64,000 bases of DNA from Pseudarthrobacter oxydans (GCF_030812335.1 NZ_JAUSSN010000001.1:558001-622000), one strand, 5' to 3'; counted from the stretch's first letter, positions 1 through 9,301 are shown. Notes: generated from the sequence alone by a model not told the origin. Translations and numbers: made by a program.

Positions 1-359
1 ATGTAGTCCGTCTGCAGCCTTTTCAGGCTCGCGTCCAGGGCACGGCGGATGCTCAGTGCCGAGAGCCTGGACTCGTTGGGCCGGTCCGTCATGGTGCCGT
101 AGAGCTTGGTGGCCAGCACTGTCCGCTCCCGGCGCTCGCCGCCCGTGGCGAACCAGCGGCCCAGGATTTCCTCGGTGCGGCCCCGGTGGCCGGCGCCACC
201 GTAGACGTTCGCGGTGTCGAAGAAATTGATGCCCGACTCCAGCGCCGAGTCCATGATGGAGCGGGCATCGGCTTCCTCGGTCTGCGGTCCGAAGTTCATG
301 GTTCCAAGGCAGAGCCGGGAGACTTTCAGACCGGAGCGGCCGAGCTGCGTGTACTGCAC
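1..359 (-). CDS. Aldo/keto reductase, N-terminal part (runs off window)
   Basis: Only the first 119 codons lie in the window; the rest is beyond base 1. The protein opens with QYTQLGRSGLKVSRLCLGTM and then has the NFFDTANVYGG motif carrying the catalytic-tetrad Asp and Tyr of NADPH-dependent aldo/keto reductases (yajO/tas-like branch). The start is GTG at 359-357, because homologues begin exactly at this QYTxLGRSGLxVS segment. It lies 18 bp downstream of the dodecin gene on the same strand and is probably co-transcribed with it. Substrate cannot be inferred. Confidence 0.9.
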   Translation of the reverse strand, partial: MQYTQLGRSGLKVSRLCLGTMNFGPQTEEADARSIMDSALESGINFFDTANVYGGAGHRGRTEEILGRWFATGGERRERTVLATKLYGTMTDRPNESRLSALSIRRALDASLKRLQTDY

Positions 360-377
360 GCGGTGGTCCTTTGCGGC

Positions 378-587
378 TTAGCGCTCCAGCCGGAACCCGA
401 GCTTGATGGTGACCTGCCAGTCGGCGATCGCGCCGTTTTCGAGGTGTCCGCGGATTTCCTTGACTTCAAACCAGTCGAGGTTGCGCAGGGTCTTGGCCGC
501 CTCGGCGATGCCGTTGCGGACGGCGGCGTCAACGCCTTCGTTCGACGTTCCGACAATTTCAGAAATGCTGTAAGTGTGATTAGACAA
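378..587 (-). CDS. Dodecin family flavin-binding protein
   Basis: The 69-residue protein matches the dodecin fold along its whole length. It has an N-terminal strand (HTYSISEIVGTS), one helix, the DWFEVKEIRGHLENG turn with the flavin-stacking Trp (W39), and the closing strand ADWQVTIKLGFRLE. Dodecins form hollow dodecamers that store or buffer flavins in the cytoplasm. It precedes the aldo/keto reductase by 18 bp on the same strand, so flavin buffering and the reductase may share a transcript. Confidence 0.93.
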   Translation of the reverse strand: MSNHTYSISEIVGTSNEGVDAAVRNGIAEAAKTLRNLDWFEVKEIRGHLENGAIADWQVTIKLGFRLER

Positions 588-683
588 CTTCGCTCCTCGT
601 GATCGCCATCGATACCCGGCGGTGGGCCGTTCCTGCAGATTAGCCGACAGATCGCAGCGGGACTAGGGGCCGGAGGCCATGCC

Positions 684-1565
684 TCAGGATCCGGACACCG
701 GCCCCGGCTCGGGACGCTTGGGCGCCATCGGCGGGCCGTCGGCGCGCTTCCGGACCCGCTTGACCATCCAGGGAAGCAGGTAGTTGGTGAACCAGACGAG
801 GTCTCCGGCCTTGCTTTCGCGCCAGCTTCCGGCCGGCATGGGCTTGGGCTCCAGCGGGCTCAGGCTGTGCGGGACGCTCAGGGATTCCAGCACCATCGCC
901 GCAATGGTGTGGTGCCCCATCGGCGAGAAGTGCAGGCGGTCCGGGTCCCACATCCGCGGGTCCGAGAGCTGCCGCAGGGCCCAGAGATCAGCGATCACCC
1001 CGTGATGGCGCATGGCGATGGTCCGGATGTTCTCGTTGTAGACGGCGACCCTCCCGCGGTTGTGTCCCAGCAGCGGCGTGTCGCGCCAGTCGGGGCCGGT
1101 GAACAGCACGATGGTGGCGCCGGTCGCACTGAGCCTGCCCACCGCGGCGTCGAGGGTGGCAGCGAGCCGGTCGGGATCGCTGCGGCGGAAGACAATGTCG
1201 TTGCCGCCGGCGGACAGCGTGACCAGGTCCGGCTGCAGCGCAATCGCGGGCCCGAGCTGCCGGTCCAGGATCTCGCGCAGGAGCAGTCCGCTGACGGCGA
1301 GGTTCGCGTACCGAAAATCCGGCCTTCCCTCGCTGAGTTCCTCGGCGATCCGGTCCGCCCAGCCCCTCATGCCGCCAGGGCTCAGGGGTTCCGGGTCCCC
1401 GATGCCCGAGGTGAAGGAATCTCCCATCGCGACATAGCGGCTCCACAGCCCCGCATTCCAGGACCCGGTGGAAGGGCCCACGTTCCGGTCCGGGCCCCGT
1501 CGCGGGGCGGGGCCCCCGGCGCCGGCCTGGCCGGCGCCGGAATCCAGGAAACCGGCGGCGTTCAC
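684..1565 (-). CDS. SGNH/GDSL-family hydrolase
   Basis: The catalytic blocks are all visible: block I AMGDSFTSG with nucleophile S50, block II Gly in NLAVSG, block III SAGGNDIV, and block V DPDRLHF carrying the Asp/His pair. This is the SGNH esterase/lipase fold, acting on unidentified esters. No clear signal peptide is seen. The first 40 residues are Gly/Ala/Pro-rich and poorly conserved-looking, and the GTG at 1565 has a poorly spaced Shine-Dalgarno, so the true start may be internal. It is divergent from the CstR-like gene. Confidence 0.85.
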   Translation of the reverse strand: MNAAGFLDSGAGQAGAGGPAPRRGPDRNVGPSTGSWNAGLWSRYVAMGDSFTSGIGDPEPLSPGGMRGWADRIAEELSEGRPDFRYANLAVSGLLLREILDRQLGPAIALQPDLVTLSAGGNDIVFRRSDPDRLAATLDAAVGRLSATGATIVLFTGPDWRDTPLLGHNRGRVAVYNENIRTIAMRHHGVIADLWALRQLSDPRMWDPDRLHFSPMGHHTIAAMVLESLSVPHSLSPLEPKPMPAGSWRESKAGDLVWFTNYLLPWMVKRVRKRADGPPMAPKRPEPGPVSGS

Positions 1566-1618
1566 ACTCCCAGAAATACGCCGAAATTGCAGGCTTCACT
1601 AGGTACTTAGGTCCCTAG

Positions 1619-1966
<348 letters not shown>

Positions 1967-2048
1967 GCCCCGCCTGCGCCGCGGCTACGCCTTCTGCCTG
2001 CCGCCTCGCGGGCCGGACTGAGTATCGGGCCGGACTCCGGCCGGTAGG

Positions 2049-2759
2049 TCAGGCCGGGCGCTCCGCCAGGACGTACGTCTGGAGGTCGTCCAGCGTCTGC
2101 TGCATGTGCGCGTCCATGGCGTCCCGGGCCTGGCGCGGATCCCGCGTGGCCAGCGCATCCGCGATCTTCTGGTGGTGGCCGATCGCGTGCGCCTGGATCT
2201 CGCGCACCTTGGAAGTCTCGGTCCGCCGCTTTTCCAGCACCCGGTGCAGCGGCGTGAACAGGACGGCCACAAAAACATTCTCCGAGGCGCGCAGGATGAG
2301 GTCGTGGAAGGCAAGGTCCGCCGTCACGAACGCGGCGACATCGTGCTTCTCGTGCGCCTCGCGCATCGATTCGAGCTCCCCGTAGAGGGTCTTGAGGTCT
2401 GCGTCGCTGATCCGGCCCGCGGCGAGCTCGCAGGCGCCCGACTCCAGCATCCGGCGCAGCTCGATCAGCTGGACGGCAGCCGCCGCGTCGTTCTTCCCCT
2501 CTGAGGCTGCCCGGAGGACGGCCTCCAGCGAAGCCCAGCGGCTCAACGGGTTCACGAACGTTCCGCGGCCGCGCTCGACGCTGAGGATCTGCTGGGCTTG
2601 CAGGGTCTTCATCGCCTCGCGGACCGTCATGCGGCTCACCTCGTGGCGGGCGCTCAGCTCCAGCTCGCCGGGGACGGATGCCCCGGGCGGGAATTCGCCG
2701 GCGATGATCCGGTCCAGCAGTTCGTCCGCCACGACGCCGACCAGCGATTTCCTAGCCAA
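2049..2759 (-). CDS. FadR-subfamily GntR transcriptional regulator
   Basis: An N-terminal winged helix (residues about 5-70, with LSARHEVSRMTVREAMKTL as the recognition region) precedes an all-helical FCD ligand domain. That domain contains DLAFHDLIL and a second His pair (GHH), which usually coordinate a metal that helps bind carboxylate ligands. The start is a TTG at 2759. The gene diverges from the four-carbon acid sugar operon with a 147-bp gap holding two palindromes, so it is the likely repressor of that operon, with an aldonate or its phosphate as inducer. Confidence 0.92.
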   Translation of the reverse strand: MARKSLVGVVADELLDRIIAGEFPPGASVPGELELSARHEVSRMTVREAMKTLQAQQILSVERGRGTFVNPLSRWASLEAVLRAASEGKNDAAAAVQLIELRRMLESGACELAAGRISDADLKTLYGELESMREAHEKHDVAAFVTADLAFHDLILRASENVFVAVLFTPLHRVLEKRRTETSKVREIQAHAIGHHQKIADALATRDPRQARDAMDAHMQQTLDDLQTYVLAERPA

Positions 2760-2833
2760 TTTTCCCCATTCGCTGTCTCCGACCTGCCTGATGGACCAGT
2801 CTACTTGCGCGTCTTTGTGCTGTGTGCCACACT

Positions 2834-2862
2834 AGCATTCAAATGCTAGATGTCAGACATCT
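2834..2862 (+). promoter_or_regulatory. Twin palindromes, probable FadR-type operators
   Basis: AGCATTcaAATGCT at 2834-2847 is followed directly by a perfect 15-bp palindrome, AGATGTC-A-GACATCT, at 2848-2862. The second has the GT-N3-AC core typical of FadR-subfamily sites. Position between the divergent regulator and the kinase operon supports an operator role. Confidence 0.6.
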
Positions 2863-2906
2863 TACAAATCCTTTCCCGCAGCAGAGTTCACCACAATGGA
2901 GTGCAC

Positions 2907-4454
2907 GTGCCTTTTGAATCAGAGCTTTTCGAAGCCGAAGTGCTGGCCGCCTTCCCGGCGGAGGTCCGGATCCCCGCCCGGACCGTCGCCGACGCCCTCG
3001 CAGCCTCGTCCGTGCCGTCCCCCCGCATCCTGGTGGTGCTCGACGACGACCCGACGGGCACACAATCCGTCGCGGACCTGCCGGTCCTCACCCGGTGGGA
3101 AGTCGCCGACTTCACCTGGGCCTTCAACCACCGCATCAACGGCCGCCGCCAGGACGCCGTCTATGTCCTGACCAACACGCGGAGCCTGGACCCCGCCGAG
3201 GCTGCCGCCCGCAACGAAGAGGTGGTCCGGAACGCCCTCGCGGCCGCCGCCCTCGAAACCGACGGTGCGGGTGGTGCCGGTTCCGGCGGGGCCAGTTCGA
3301 AGCTGCGCCTGGGGTTCGTGAGCCGCAGCGACTCCACCCTCCGCGGCCACTACCCGCTGGAGCCGGACACGATTGCGGCAACCATCGCCGCTGTCAGCGG
3401 CGAGCCGACGGACGGCGTCGTCATCGTCCCGGCGTTTCCCGACGCGGGCCGCGTGACGATCGGAGGCGTGCACTACATGCGCGGCACCGGCGACGACGCC
3501 GGCAAGCTCACCCCGGTGGCCGACACCGAATTCGCCCGGGACGCCAGCTTCGGCTTCGAGAACTCGGAACTGGCCAAGTACGTCGAAGAGAAGTCCAAGG
3601 GCCGCTTCCGGGCAGACTCGGTGATCGTGCTGACCCTGGACGTGATCCGCGCCGCGGGCCGGGACGGCGACCCCCAGATCTCCGCGAGGGCCATCGCGGA
3701 CGCCATCGACTCCGCCACGGACTCCACCCCGATCGTGGCCGACATCGTGACCGAAAACGATTTCCGGGCACTCGCCCTGGGCCTCGAGGAAGCCGAACGC
3801 CGCGGCAAGAAACTGCTCTACCGCGTGGGCCCGCCGTTCGTCCGGGGCCGCATCGGCCAGGAAATCCGTGCCGAACTCAGCGGCGAGGAGGCCTACGCGG
3901 GCAACACCCCCTCCGACGCCGGCGGCCTCATCGTGGTGGGCTCGCACGTCGGTGTCACGACCCGCCAGCTCAAGGCCCTCGTCGAACAGCACAGCGCCGC
4001 GCGTATCGTGGAAATCGACGTCGAAAAGCTGCTCGGCGGAGACTCCGAGGGCTACCTGGGCGACATCGTCCGGGACGTCGTGGAGTCCCTGCACAGCGCC
4101 GACGTCATCCTCCACACCAGCCGTCTGCTCATCAAGGCCGACGACGCCGCCGAGAGCCTCCGGATTGCCCGCGCCGTGTCCGCCGCCGTCGTCGCGGTGG
4201 TAAACCGGACCCTGAAGACGTTCCCGCCGCGTTTTGTCATCGCCAAGGGAGGCATCACCTCCTCGGACGTGGCCGCCCACGGCCTGGAAATCCGCCACGC
4301 GATCGTCCGCGGCCCCATGCTGCCGGGCATCGTCAGCCTGTGGGAGCCGGTGGATGGGCCCGCGAAGGGCATCCCGTACATCGTTTTCGCCGGCAACGTG
4401 GGCGATGACGAGTCCCTGGCCCAGGTCACCCGCAAGCTCAGCAACACCTTCTGA
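2907..4454 (+). CDS. Four-carbon acid sugar kinase (DUF1537 family)
   Basis: The protein carries the family signature VVLDDDPTGTQSVADLPV near the N-terminus, the SRSDSTLRGHYPLE substrate segment, and a C-terminal nucleotide-binding half (RFVIAKGGITSSDVAAHGLE). DUF1537 kinases phosphorylate threonate, erythronate or their 3-oxo forms with ATP. An ATG at 2850 would extend the frame but lies inside the 2848-2862 palindrome. GTG 2907, with GGAG at 2897-2900, gives the expected start SELFEAEVLAAFPAEV and is preferred. It is first in an operon with the dehydrogenase, GntP permease and aldolase. Confidence 0.9.
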   Translation: MPFESELFEAEVLAAFPAEVRIPARTVADALAASSVPSPRILVVLDDDPTGTQSVADLPVLTRWEVADFTWAFNHRINGRRQDAVYVLTNTRSLDPAEAAARNEEVVRNALAAAALETDGAGGAGSGGASSKLRLGFVSRSDSTLRGHYPLEPDTIAATIAAVSGEPTDGVVIVPAFPDAGRVTIGGVHYMRGTGDDAGKLTPVADTEFARDASFGFENSELAKYVEEKSKGRFRADSVIVLTLDVIRAAGRDGDPQISARAIADAIDSATDSTPIVADIVTENDFRALALGLEEAERRGKKLLYRVGPPFVRGRIGQEIRAELSGEEAYAGNTPSDAGGLIVVGSHVGVTTRQLKALVEQHSAARIVEIDVEKLLGGDSEGYLGDIVRDVVESLHSADVILHTSRLLIKADDAAESLRIARAVSAAVVAVVNRTLKTFPPRFVIAKGGITSSDVAAHGLEIRHAIVRGPMLPGIVSLWEPVDGPAKGIPYIVFAGNVGDDESLAQVTRKLSNTF

Positions 4455-4485
4455 CCCTCCCAACCACATTTCAATGGAGAAAACC

Positions 4486-5379
4486 ATGAACTACAAAGTC
4501 ACCGTCCTCGGCCTGGGCGCCATGGGACTGCCCATGGCCACCCGGCTGGCAACCCAGCTGACCGTCCACGGCTTCGACATCGCCGAGCCCCGCCTGGCGC
4601 TCGCCGAGGCCGCGGGCGTGCGCACGTTCGCCTCCGCCCGTGAAGCGGCCGAGGGCGCCGACGCGCTGCTGCTGGCCGTGCGCAACGGCGAGCAGCTGGA
4701 CGACGTCCTCTTCGGCGAGAACGGCGTCGCCTCCGTGCTGAAGCCGGGCGCCGTCGTGATCCTCGGCAGCACCGTGGGCACCGAAGCCATTCCCGCCACC
4801 GTTGCCCGGCTCGCGGAAATCGGCGTCGCCCTCGTGGACGCACCGCTCTCCGGCGGACCGAAGCGCGCCGGCGAGGGAGACCTGCTGATCGTCGTCGGCG
4901 CCGAACCGCAGGCGCTGGAGGCGGCCCGCCCGGTCCTGGAACTGCTGGCCTCCACCCTGACCGTCGTGGGGGACAAGCCCGGCGACGGACAGGCCCTCAA
5001 GACCGTCAACCAGCTGCTCTGCGGGATCCACATCGCCGCGGCAGCCGAGGCCATGGCCCTGGCGGACGCCCTCGGCCTGGACCAGGCCAAGACCCTCGCC
5101 GCCCTGGAAGCCGGCGCCGCCGGGTCCTTCATGCTGTCCAACCGCGGCCCCCGCATCCTCGAGGCCTACACGGAAAACGGCGCGGAAGTCCTCAGCCGCC
5201 TGGACATCTTCGTCAAGGACATGGGCATCGTCGGCAAGGCCACCCGCGCCGCCGGCCTCGCCGCGCCGGTGGCCGCCGCCGCCGAGCAGCTCTACCTCCT
5301 CGGCCAGGCCCAGGGCCTCGGCGCCGCCGACGATTCGGCCGTCATCAAGGTCGTCGCGCCCACCAAGCGCACGGCCTAA
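4486..5379 (+). CDS. NAD(P)-dependent 3-hydroxyacid dehydrogenase (threonate/tartronate semialdehyde type)
   Basis: This 297-residue beta-hydroxyacid dehydrogenase has Rossmann motif GLGAMGLPMA at residues 9-18, the substrate-binding SGGPKRAGEGDL segment, and the catalytic Lys in GQALKTVNQLL. Relatives oxidise L-threonate, D-erythronate or glycerate-type acids at C2. Next to a DUF1537 kinase it most likely makes the 2-oxo-tetronate that is isomerised or phosphorylated in C4 sugar-acid catabolism. ATG 4486 is chosen for the GGAGA just upstream; ATG 4474 is less well placed. Confidence 0.88.
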   Translation: MNYKVTVLGLGAMGLPMATRLATQLTVHGFDIAEPRLALAEAAGVRTFASAREAAEGADALLLAVRNGEQLDDVLFGENGVASVLKPGAVVILGSTVGTEAIPATVARLAEIGVALVDAPLSGGPKRAGEGDLLIVVGAEPQALEAARPVLELLASTLTVVGDKPGDGQALKTVNQLLCGIHIAAAAEAMALADALGLDQAKTLAALEAGAAGSFMLSNRGPRILEAYTENGAEVLSRLDIFVKDMGIVGKATRAAGLAAPVAAAAEQLYLLGQAQGLGAADDSAVIKVVAPTKRTA

Positions 5380-5410
5380 CAGACCACCGCATCCACAGAT
5401 TCGCCAAGCC

Positions 5411-5445
5411 CGACGACGGCGGATCCCCCCTTTCCGCCGTCGTCG
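5411..5445 (+). terminator. Strong hairpin inside the C4 acid sugar operon
   Basis: A perfect 13-bp stem, CGACGACGGCGGA paired with TCCGCCGTCGTCG around a 9-nt C-rich loop, separates the dehydrogenase from the permease gene. No T-tract follows, so it may attenuate or stabilise mRNA segments rather than fully terminate. Confidence 0.5.
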
Positions 5446-5495
5446 TACCAACCGTCCGGCCCTTCCAAGGACCGGTCCGTTAAAGGAGACACCCG

Positions 5496-6911
5496 ATGAG
5501 CGCTCTCGCTCTCCTGGCCATAGCCGCAGCAGGCGTCGCCCTGCTGCTCGTGGCCGTCATCAAATTCAAGATCCCGGCCTTCCTGGCACTGCTGGTTGTC
5601 AGCGTCGCCGTGGCCCTGGTCGCGGGCATCCCGCTGCCGGACATCGTTAAGACCGTCACCGAAGGCATGGGCGGCACGCTGGGCTCCGTCGCCATCCTCG
5701 TCGGCCTCGGCGCCATGCTCGGAAAGATGATTGAAGTTTCCGGCGGCGCCCAGTCGCTGGCCGGCAAGTTCACCGAGCTGCTCGGACCACGGCGCGTCAT
5801 CGCCGCCCTGACGTCCGCGGCCTTCCTGCTGGCCATCCCCGTCTTCTTCGACGTCGGATTCATCATCCTGATCCCCATCATCTACGGCTTCTCCAAGGCC
5901 GCCGGGGTCAATCCGGTCAAGATCGGACTGCCGGTCGGCGCGATCATGCTGGCCATCCACGTGGTTGTTCCGCCGCACCCCGGCGTTGTTGGCGGTGCCG
6001 GCATCCTCAATGCGGACATCGGCTGGACCACCATCATCGGGCTCCTGATCTGCATCCCTGTCGGTGTGCTCGGCTACTTCGTTGCCAAGCGGCTCAACCG
6101 CCGCGACTACGCCATGCTCCCCGGCACCGCGGAGCAATTCCGCCTCTTCGGCACCGGCAAATCAGAGGTCGAGCAGGACGCGCCCCCGTCCGGCGGCGTA
6201 GCCGTCAAGACCGCCGTCAAGACCGCCCCCAGCCCTGCCATGATCATCACCCTGATTGTCCTGCCGATCCTGATGATCATGGTCGGAACCGTCGGCGCCG
6301 TCCTGCTGCCCAAGGGCAGCCCGGCCGCCGACATCGCAGCCTTCGTCGGTTCACCCCTCATGGCCCTCCTGACCGCTCTCGGCATGGCCTACTACTTCCT
6401 CGGGATCCGCCGCGGCTGGTCCTCGCAGCACACCGGTGAGGTCATGGATTCCGCCCTCGCACCCACCGCCATCGTGATCCTGGTGACCGGCGCCGGCGGC
6501 GTCTTCGGAAAAGTCCTCACCGTCTCGGGCATCGGCAAGGCACTCGCCGAGGGGCTGCAGAGCGTGGGGCTCCCGCTGATCCTGATGGCGTTCGTGCTGG
6601 CCGCAGTGCTCCGGGCCTCCCAGGGTTCGGCCACCGTGGCCATCATCACCACCGCGGGCCTGCTGGCGACCTCCGTTGCCGACGGCGGATACTCGCCGGT
6701 GCAGACGGCCCTGATCCTGGTGGCCACCGGCTTTGGCGCGTTCGGCCTCAGCCACATCAACGACTCCGGCTTCTGGATCGTCACCCGGTACCTGGGACTG
6801 TCGGTTGCCGACGGGCTGCGCACCTGGACGGTCCTCACAACCATCCTGGGTGTGGCCGGCTTCGCCCTGACCTTCGTGGCCTGGATCCTGGTGGGAGGCC
6901 TGAGCGCCTGA
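5496..6911 (+). CDS. GntP-family sugar-acid:H+ symporter
   Basis: A 471-residue, very hydrophobic polytopic protein with roughly 12-14 membrane spans. It shows the GntP-type blocks LGAMLGKMIEVSGGAQSLA, HPGVVGGAGILNADIGWT and the C-terminal GFGAFGLSHINDSGFWIV. The family imports gluconate and other aldonates with protons. A good ribosome site (AAAGGAG) precedes ATG 5496. Its place between C4 sugar-acid enzymes makes threonate/erythronate-like acids its probable cargo. Confidence 0.93.
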   Translation: MSALALLAIAAAGVALLLVAVIKFKIPAFLALLVVSVAVALVAGIPLPDIVKTVTEGMGGTLGSVAILVGLGAMLGKMIEVSGGAQSLAGKFTELLGPRRVIAALTSAAFLLAIPVFFDVGFIILIPIIYGFSKAAGVNPVKIGLPVGAIMLAIHVVVPPHPGVVGGAGILNADIGWTTIIGLLICIPVGVLGYFVAKRLNRRDYAMLPGTAEQFRLFGTGKSEVEQDAPPSGGVAVKTAVKTAPSPAMIITLIVLPILMIMVGTVGAVLLPKGSPAADIAAFVGSPLMALLTALGMAYYFLGIRRGWSSQHTGEVMDSALAPTAIVILVTGAGGVFGKVLTVSGIGKALAEGLQSVGLPLILMAFVLAAVLRASQGSATVAIITTAGLLATSVADGGYSPVQTALILVATGFGAFGLSHINDSGFWIVTRYLGLSVADGLRTWTVLTTILGVAGFALTFVAWILVGGLSA

Positions 6912-7804
6912 TGCGTGTCCGTCTCGACGACTTAGTGGTTTCAGCCCTCCAGCAGGGATCGGCCGTCCCGGCCTTCACCTGCTATGACTTCACCACGGCG
7001 CTCGCCGTGGTGGGGGCGGCGGAGGAGGCAGGCCGCGGCGCTATCCTGCTCGTCTCGCCCAGCACGGCGGCCACTGCTAACGGCCTCCGGCTGATCGCGG
7101 CGCTGCGCGGCCTGGCCGACGGGGCCGGGGTTCCGGTCGCCGTGCAGCTCGACCACGCCTCGGACCTCCGGGTGATTGCCGACGCCGTGGCCGCCGGGGC
7201 GGACTCCGTCCTGGTGGACGGATCGTCGCTGGACTACGAGGACAACATTGCCCTGGTCCGGTCGGCACGCGCCGCCCTGGACGTACTGGCGTCTGATGGC
7301 GCGGGCACCGGCCCGGAGATCGTGATCGAGGCCGAACTCGGCGGCCTGGCCGGCGACGAGGACCGGGCGTTCGGATCCGACGCCGCAGGCAACGCCCCGG
7401 CGGCCGGCACGGCCGGGCTCACCGACTCCGCCCAGGTGGAGGACTTCGTGGCACGGACCGGCGCCCAGCTGCTGGCCGTGGCCGTCGGCAACGTCCACGG
7501 CAAGTACAAGGGCGAGCCGGAGCTGCGCTGGGACGTGCTGCAGGACATCGCAGTGCGGACCCGCGTTCCCCTGGTGCTGCACGGGGCCTCCGGAATCCCC
7601 TCCGCCGAGCTCGTGAAGGCGGCGGCCATGAATGTGGGCAAGGTCAATTTCAACACCGAGTTGCGTACCGGCGTCCTTGAGACCCTGGAGTCACGCACCG
7701 CGGCGCACCGGACCGACGGCGAGAACCTCCAGGGGCTGCTGGCCGACTGGGACGCCGCGGCCGGGACGTTTGCGGCCACGGCGCTGGCGACGCTCTCGCG
7801 CTGA
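6911..7804 (+). CDS. Class II (metal-dependent) fructose-bisphosphate-type aldolase
   Basis: The TIM-barrel class II aldolase motifs are present: QLDHASD with the first Zn-ligand His, EAELGGLAGDED, VGNVHGKYKG with a second His, and VLHGASGIP with the third. The start overlaps the permease stop by one base (TGATG), so translation is coupled. Known C4 acid pathways end with an AraD-type decarboxylase (OtnC/LtnC); here an FBA-type aldolase holds that position. Its substrate is therefore uncertain: a phosphorylated oxo-acid or a ketose phosphate. Confidence 0.9.
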   Translation: MRVRLDDLVVSALQQGSAVPAFTCYDFTTALAVVGAAEEAGRGAILLVSPSTAATANGLRLIAALRGLADGAGVPVAVQLDHASDLRVIADAVAAGADSVLVDGSSLDYEDNIALVRSARAALDVLASDGAGTGPEIVIEAELGGLAGDEDRAFGSDAAGNAPAAGTAGLTDSAQVEDFVARTGAQLLAVAVGNVHGKYKGEPELRWDVLQDIAVRTRVPLVLHGASGIPSAELVKAAAMNVGKVNFNTELRTGVLETLESRTAAHRTDGENLQGLLADWDAAAGTFAATALATLSR

Positions 7805-7827
7805 CCGCCGTCGGGCCGGCAGCCGGA

Positions 7828-7860
7828 CGTCGGTCCCGGCATCAGCGTCCGGGACCGACG
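7828..7860 (+). terminator. Hairpin after the C4 acid sugar operon
   Basis: A perfect 12-bp stem CGTCGGTCCCGG/CCGGGACCGACG with a 9-nt loop lies 24 bp after the aldolase stop. There is no T-run, as is common for high-GC actinobacterial terminators. Confidence 0.6.
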
Positions 7861-7963
7861 GCACTGGCCGTCGGCCCGGACAAGGCCGACAATGGGGGCA
7901 AACACAGCGGCGTCGACGCTCAAACAGCCAGACGGGCGCGTCGGCAGGTCCCGAGGGGGCTCC

Positions 7964-9301
7964 ATGGTTCGAGGGCAGCATGCAGCGCGCAACCCAACCC
8001 TGAAGCCGGACCGCGACCTGGTGATTGATCTCGCCAGATTCTTCTGCCTTGCGCTCGTGGTGGTGGCGCACACCATGATGGTCAGCCCGGTGCTGCACCC
8101 GGACGGCACAGTGACCTCCTACAACACGCTCGGCAACGAGAAGTGGTTCGAACCCGTGGTCTGGGTCCTGCAGGTCATGCCGCTCTTTTTCGTCGCAGGG
8201 GGCATGACCGGGCTGCAGTCCTGGCGCCGCCTGCGCGCCCGGGGCGGCAATACTTTCGACTTCATGCAGGCGCGGATGCTGCGGCTCCTGCGTCCTGCCG
8301 CCGTCCTGCTCGCGATCATGTTCACCGGTCTCTGGGCGGCTCGGCTGGGCGGGGTGGACCCCCAGGTCGTCGAGCTGCTGGTATCCGGAGCGGGCATGCC
8401 GCTGTGGTTCCTGGCCGCCTATCTTGCGGCGCAGCTGAATCTTCCGCTGCTCGCTCGCCTGCACGCCCGGGCGCCCTGGCTGACCCTGGCGGGCCTTACG
8501 TCGCTGGTGGTGGCGGTGGACTGCCTGCGCGGGGCGATGCCGGCGCTGGCGTACCTGAACATGGTCTTCCTGTGGTGCGCCGTGCAGCAGCTGGGCTTCT
8601 TCCTCGCCGACGGCGGACCGCTGGCACTCGGGCGCCCCGTGCTGGTGGCCATCATCGTGGGCAGCAACCTGGTCCTGGGCCTGCTCGTCTGGCTGGGACT
8701 GTACTCCGGGAACATGCTGGTGAACCTCAATCCGCCCAACCTGACCCTGTTCCTCCTGGGGGTCTCGCAGGCCGCCACCCTGCAACTCCTCCGGCCCGTA
8801 CTGTCCAGACTCGCTTCCCGGCGGCGCGTGCGGCAGTTCATTGGCGTCGCCGGACGACGGTCGATGACCGTCTACCTGTGGCATCTGCCCCTGCTCGCCG
8901 CGCTGTCCGGGCTCCTGCTGCTGACCGACTTTCCGAAGCCTGCGGGCGGAACCGCCGCCTGGTGGTGGGGGCGGCCGCTCGTGCTGCTGGCGTTGATCGG
9001 ACTGCTGCTGCCCGTGCTGGCGCTCTTCGGCCGGCTCGAGGAACGCCCGACGGCGCCCGCGTCTGCCCGGTCCCGCCCGGCGGCCGCCGTGCTGATGGCC
9101 GCCGTCGTCGTCTATGTTCCGGTAGCCGACGCCGCACTGAACGGATTGACGCTGGGACTGCTCGGCGGGGGCGCGGCCTGCTTCGCGCTCGCCGTCCTGC
9201 TGCTGGGGCGGATCCCGGCCCGGTTCCTGGCCGATCCGGGCTCCGACGGATCGGGCCCGCCATTGCCACGCCCGCCATTAAGTGCCAATGTCGAACCATG
9301 A
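7964..9301 (+). CDS. Acyltransferase 3 family membrane protein
   Basis: About ten hydrophobic spans start with the family signature RDLVIDLARFFCLALVVVAH, which carries the Arg and His associated with acyl transfer, followed by VMPLFFVAGGMTG and VYLWHLPLL near the C-terminus. Members O-acylate surface polysaccharides, lipids or antibiotics. ATG 7964 is chosen for the GAGGGGG ribosome site; an upstream ATG in the same frame lacks one. The stop overlaps the start of the GNAT gene by 4 bp. Confidence 0.88.
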   Translation: MVRGQHAARNPTLKPDRDLVIDLARFFCLALVVVAHTMMVSPVLHPDGTVTSYNTLGNEKWFEPVVWVLQVMPLFFVAGGMTGLQSWRRLRARGGNTFDFMQARMLRLLRPAAVLLAIMFTGLWAARLGGVDPQVVELLVSGAGMPLWFLAAYLAAQLNLPLLARLHARAPWLTLAGLTSLVVAVDCLRGAMPALAYLNMVFLWCAVQQLGFFLADGGPLALGRPVLVAIIVGSNLVLGLLVWLGLYSGNMLVNLNPPNLTLFLLGVSQAATLQLLRPVLSRLASRRRVRQFIGVAGRRSMTVYLWHLPLLAALSGLLLLTDFPKPAGGTAAWWWGRPLVLLALIGLLLPVLALFGRLEERPTAPASARSRPAAAVLMAAVVVYVPVADAALNGLTLGLLGGGAACFALAVLLLGRIPARFLADPGSDGSGPPLPRPPLSANVEP

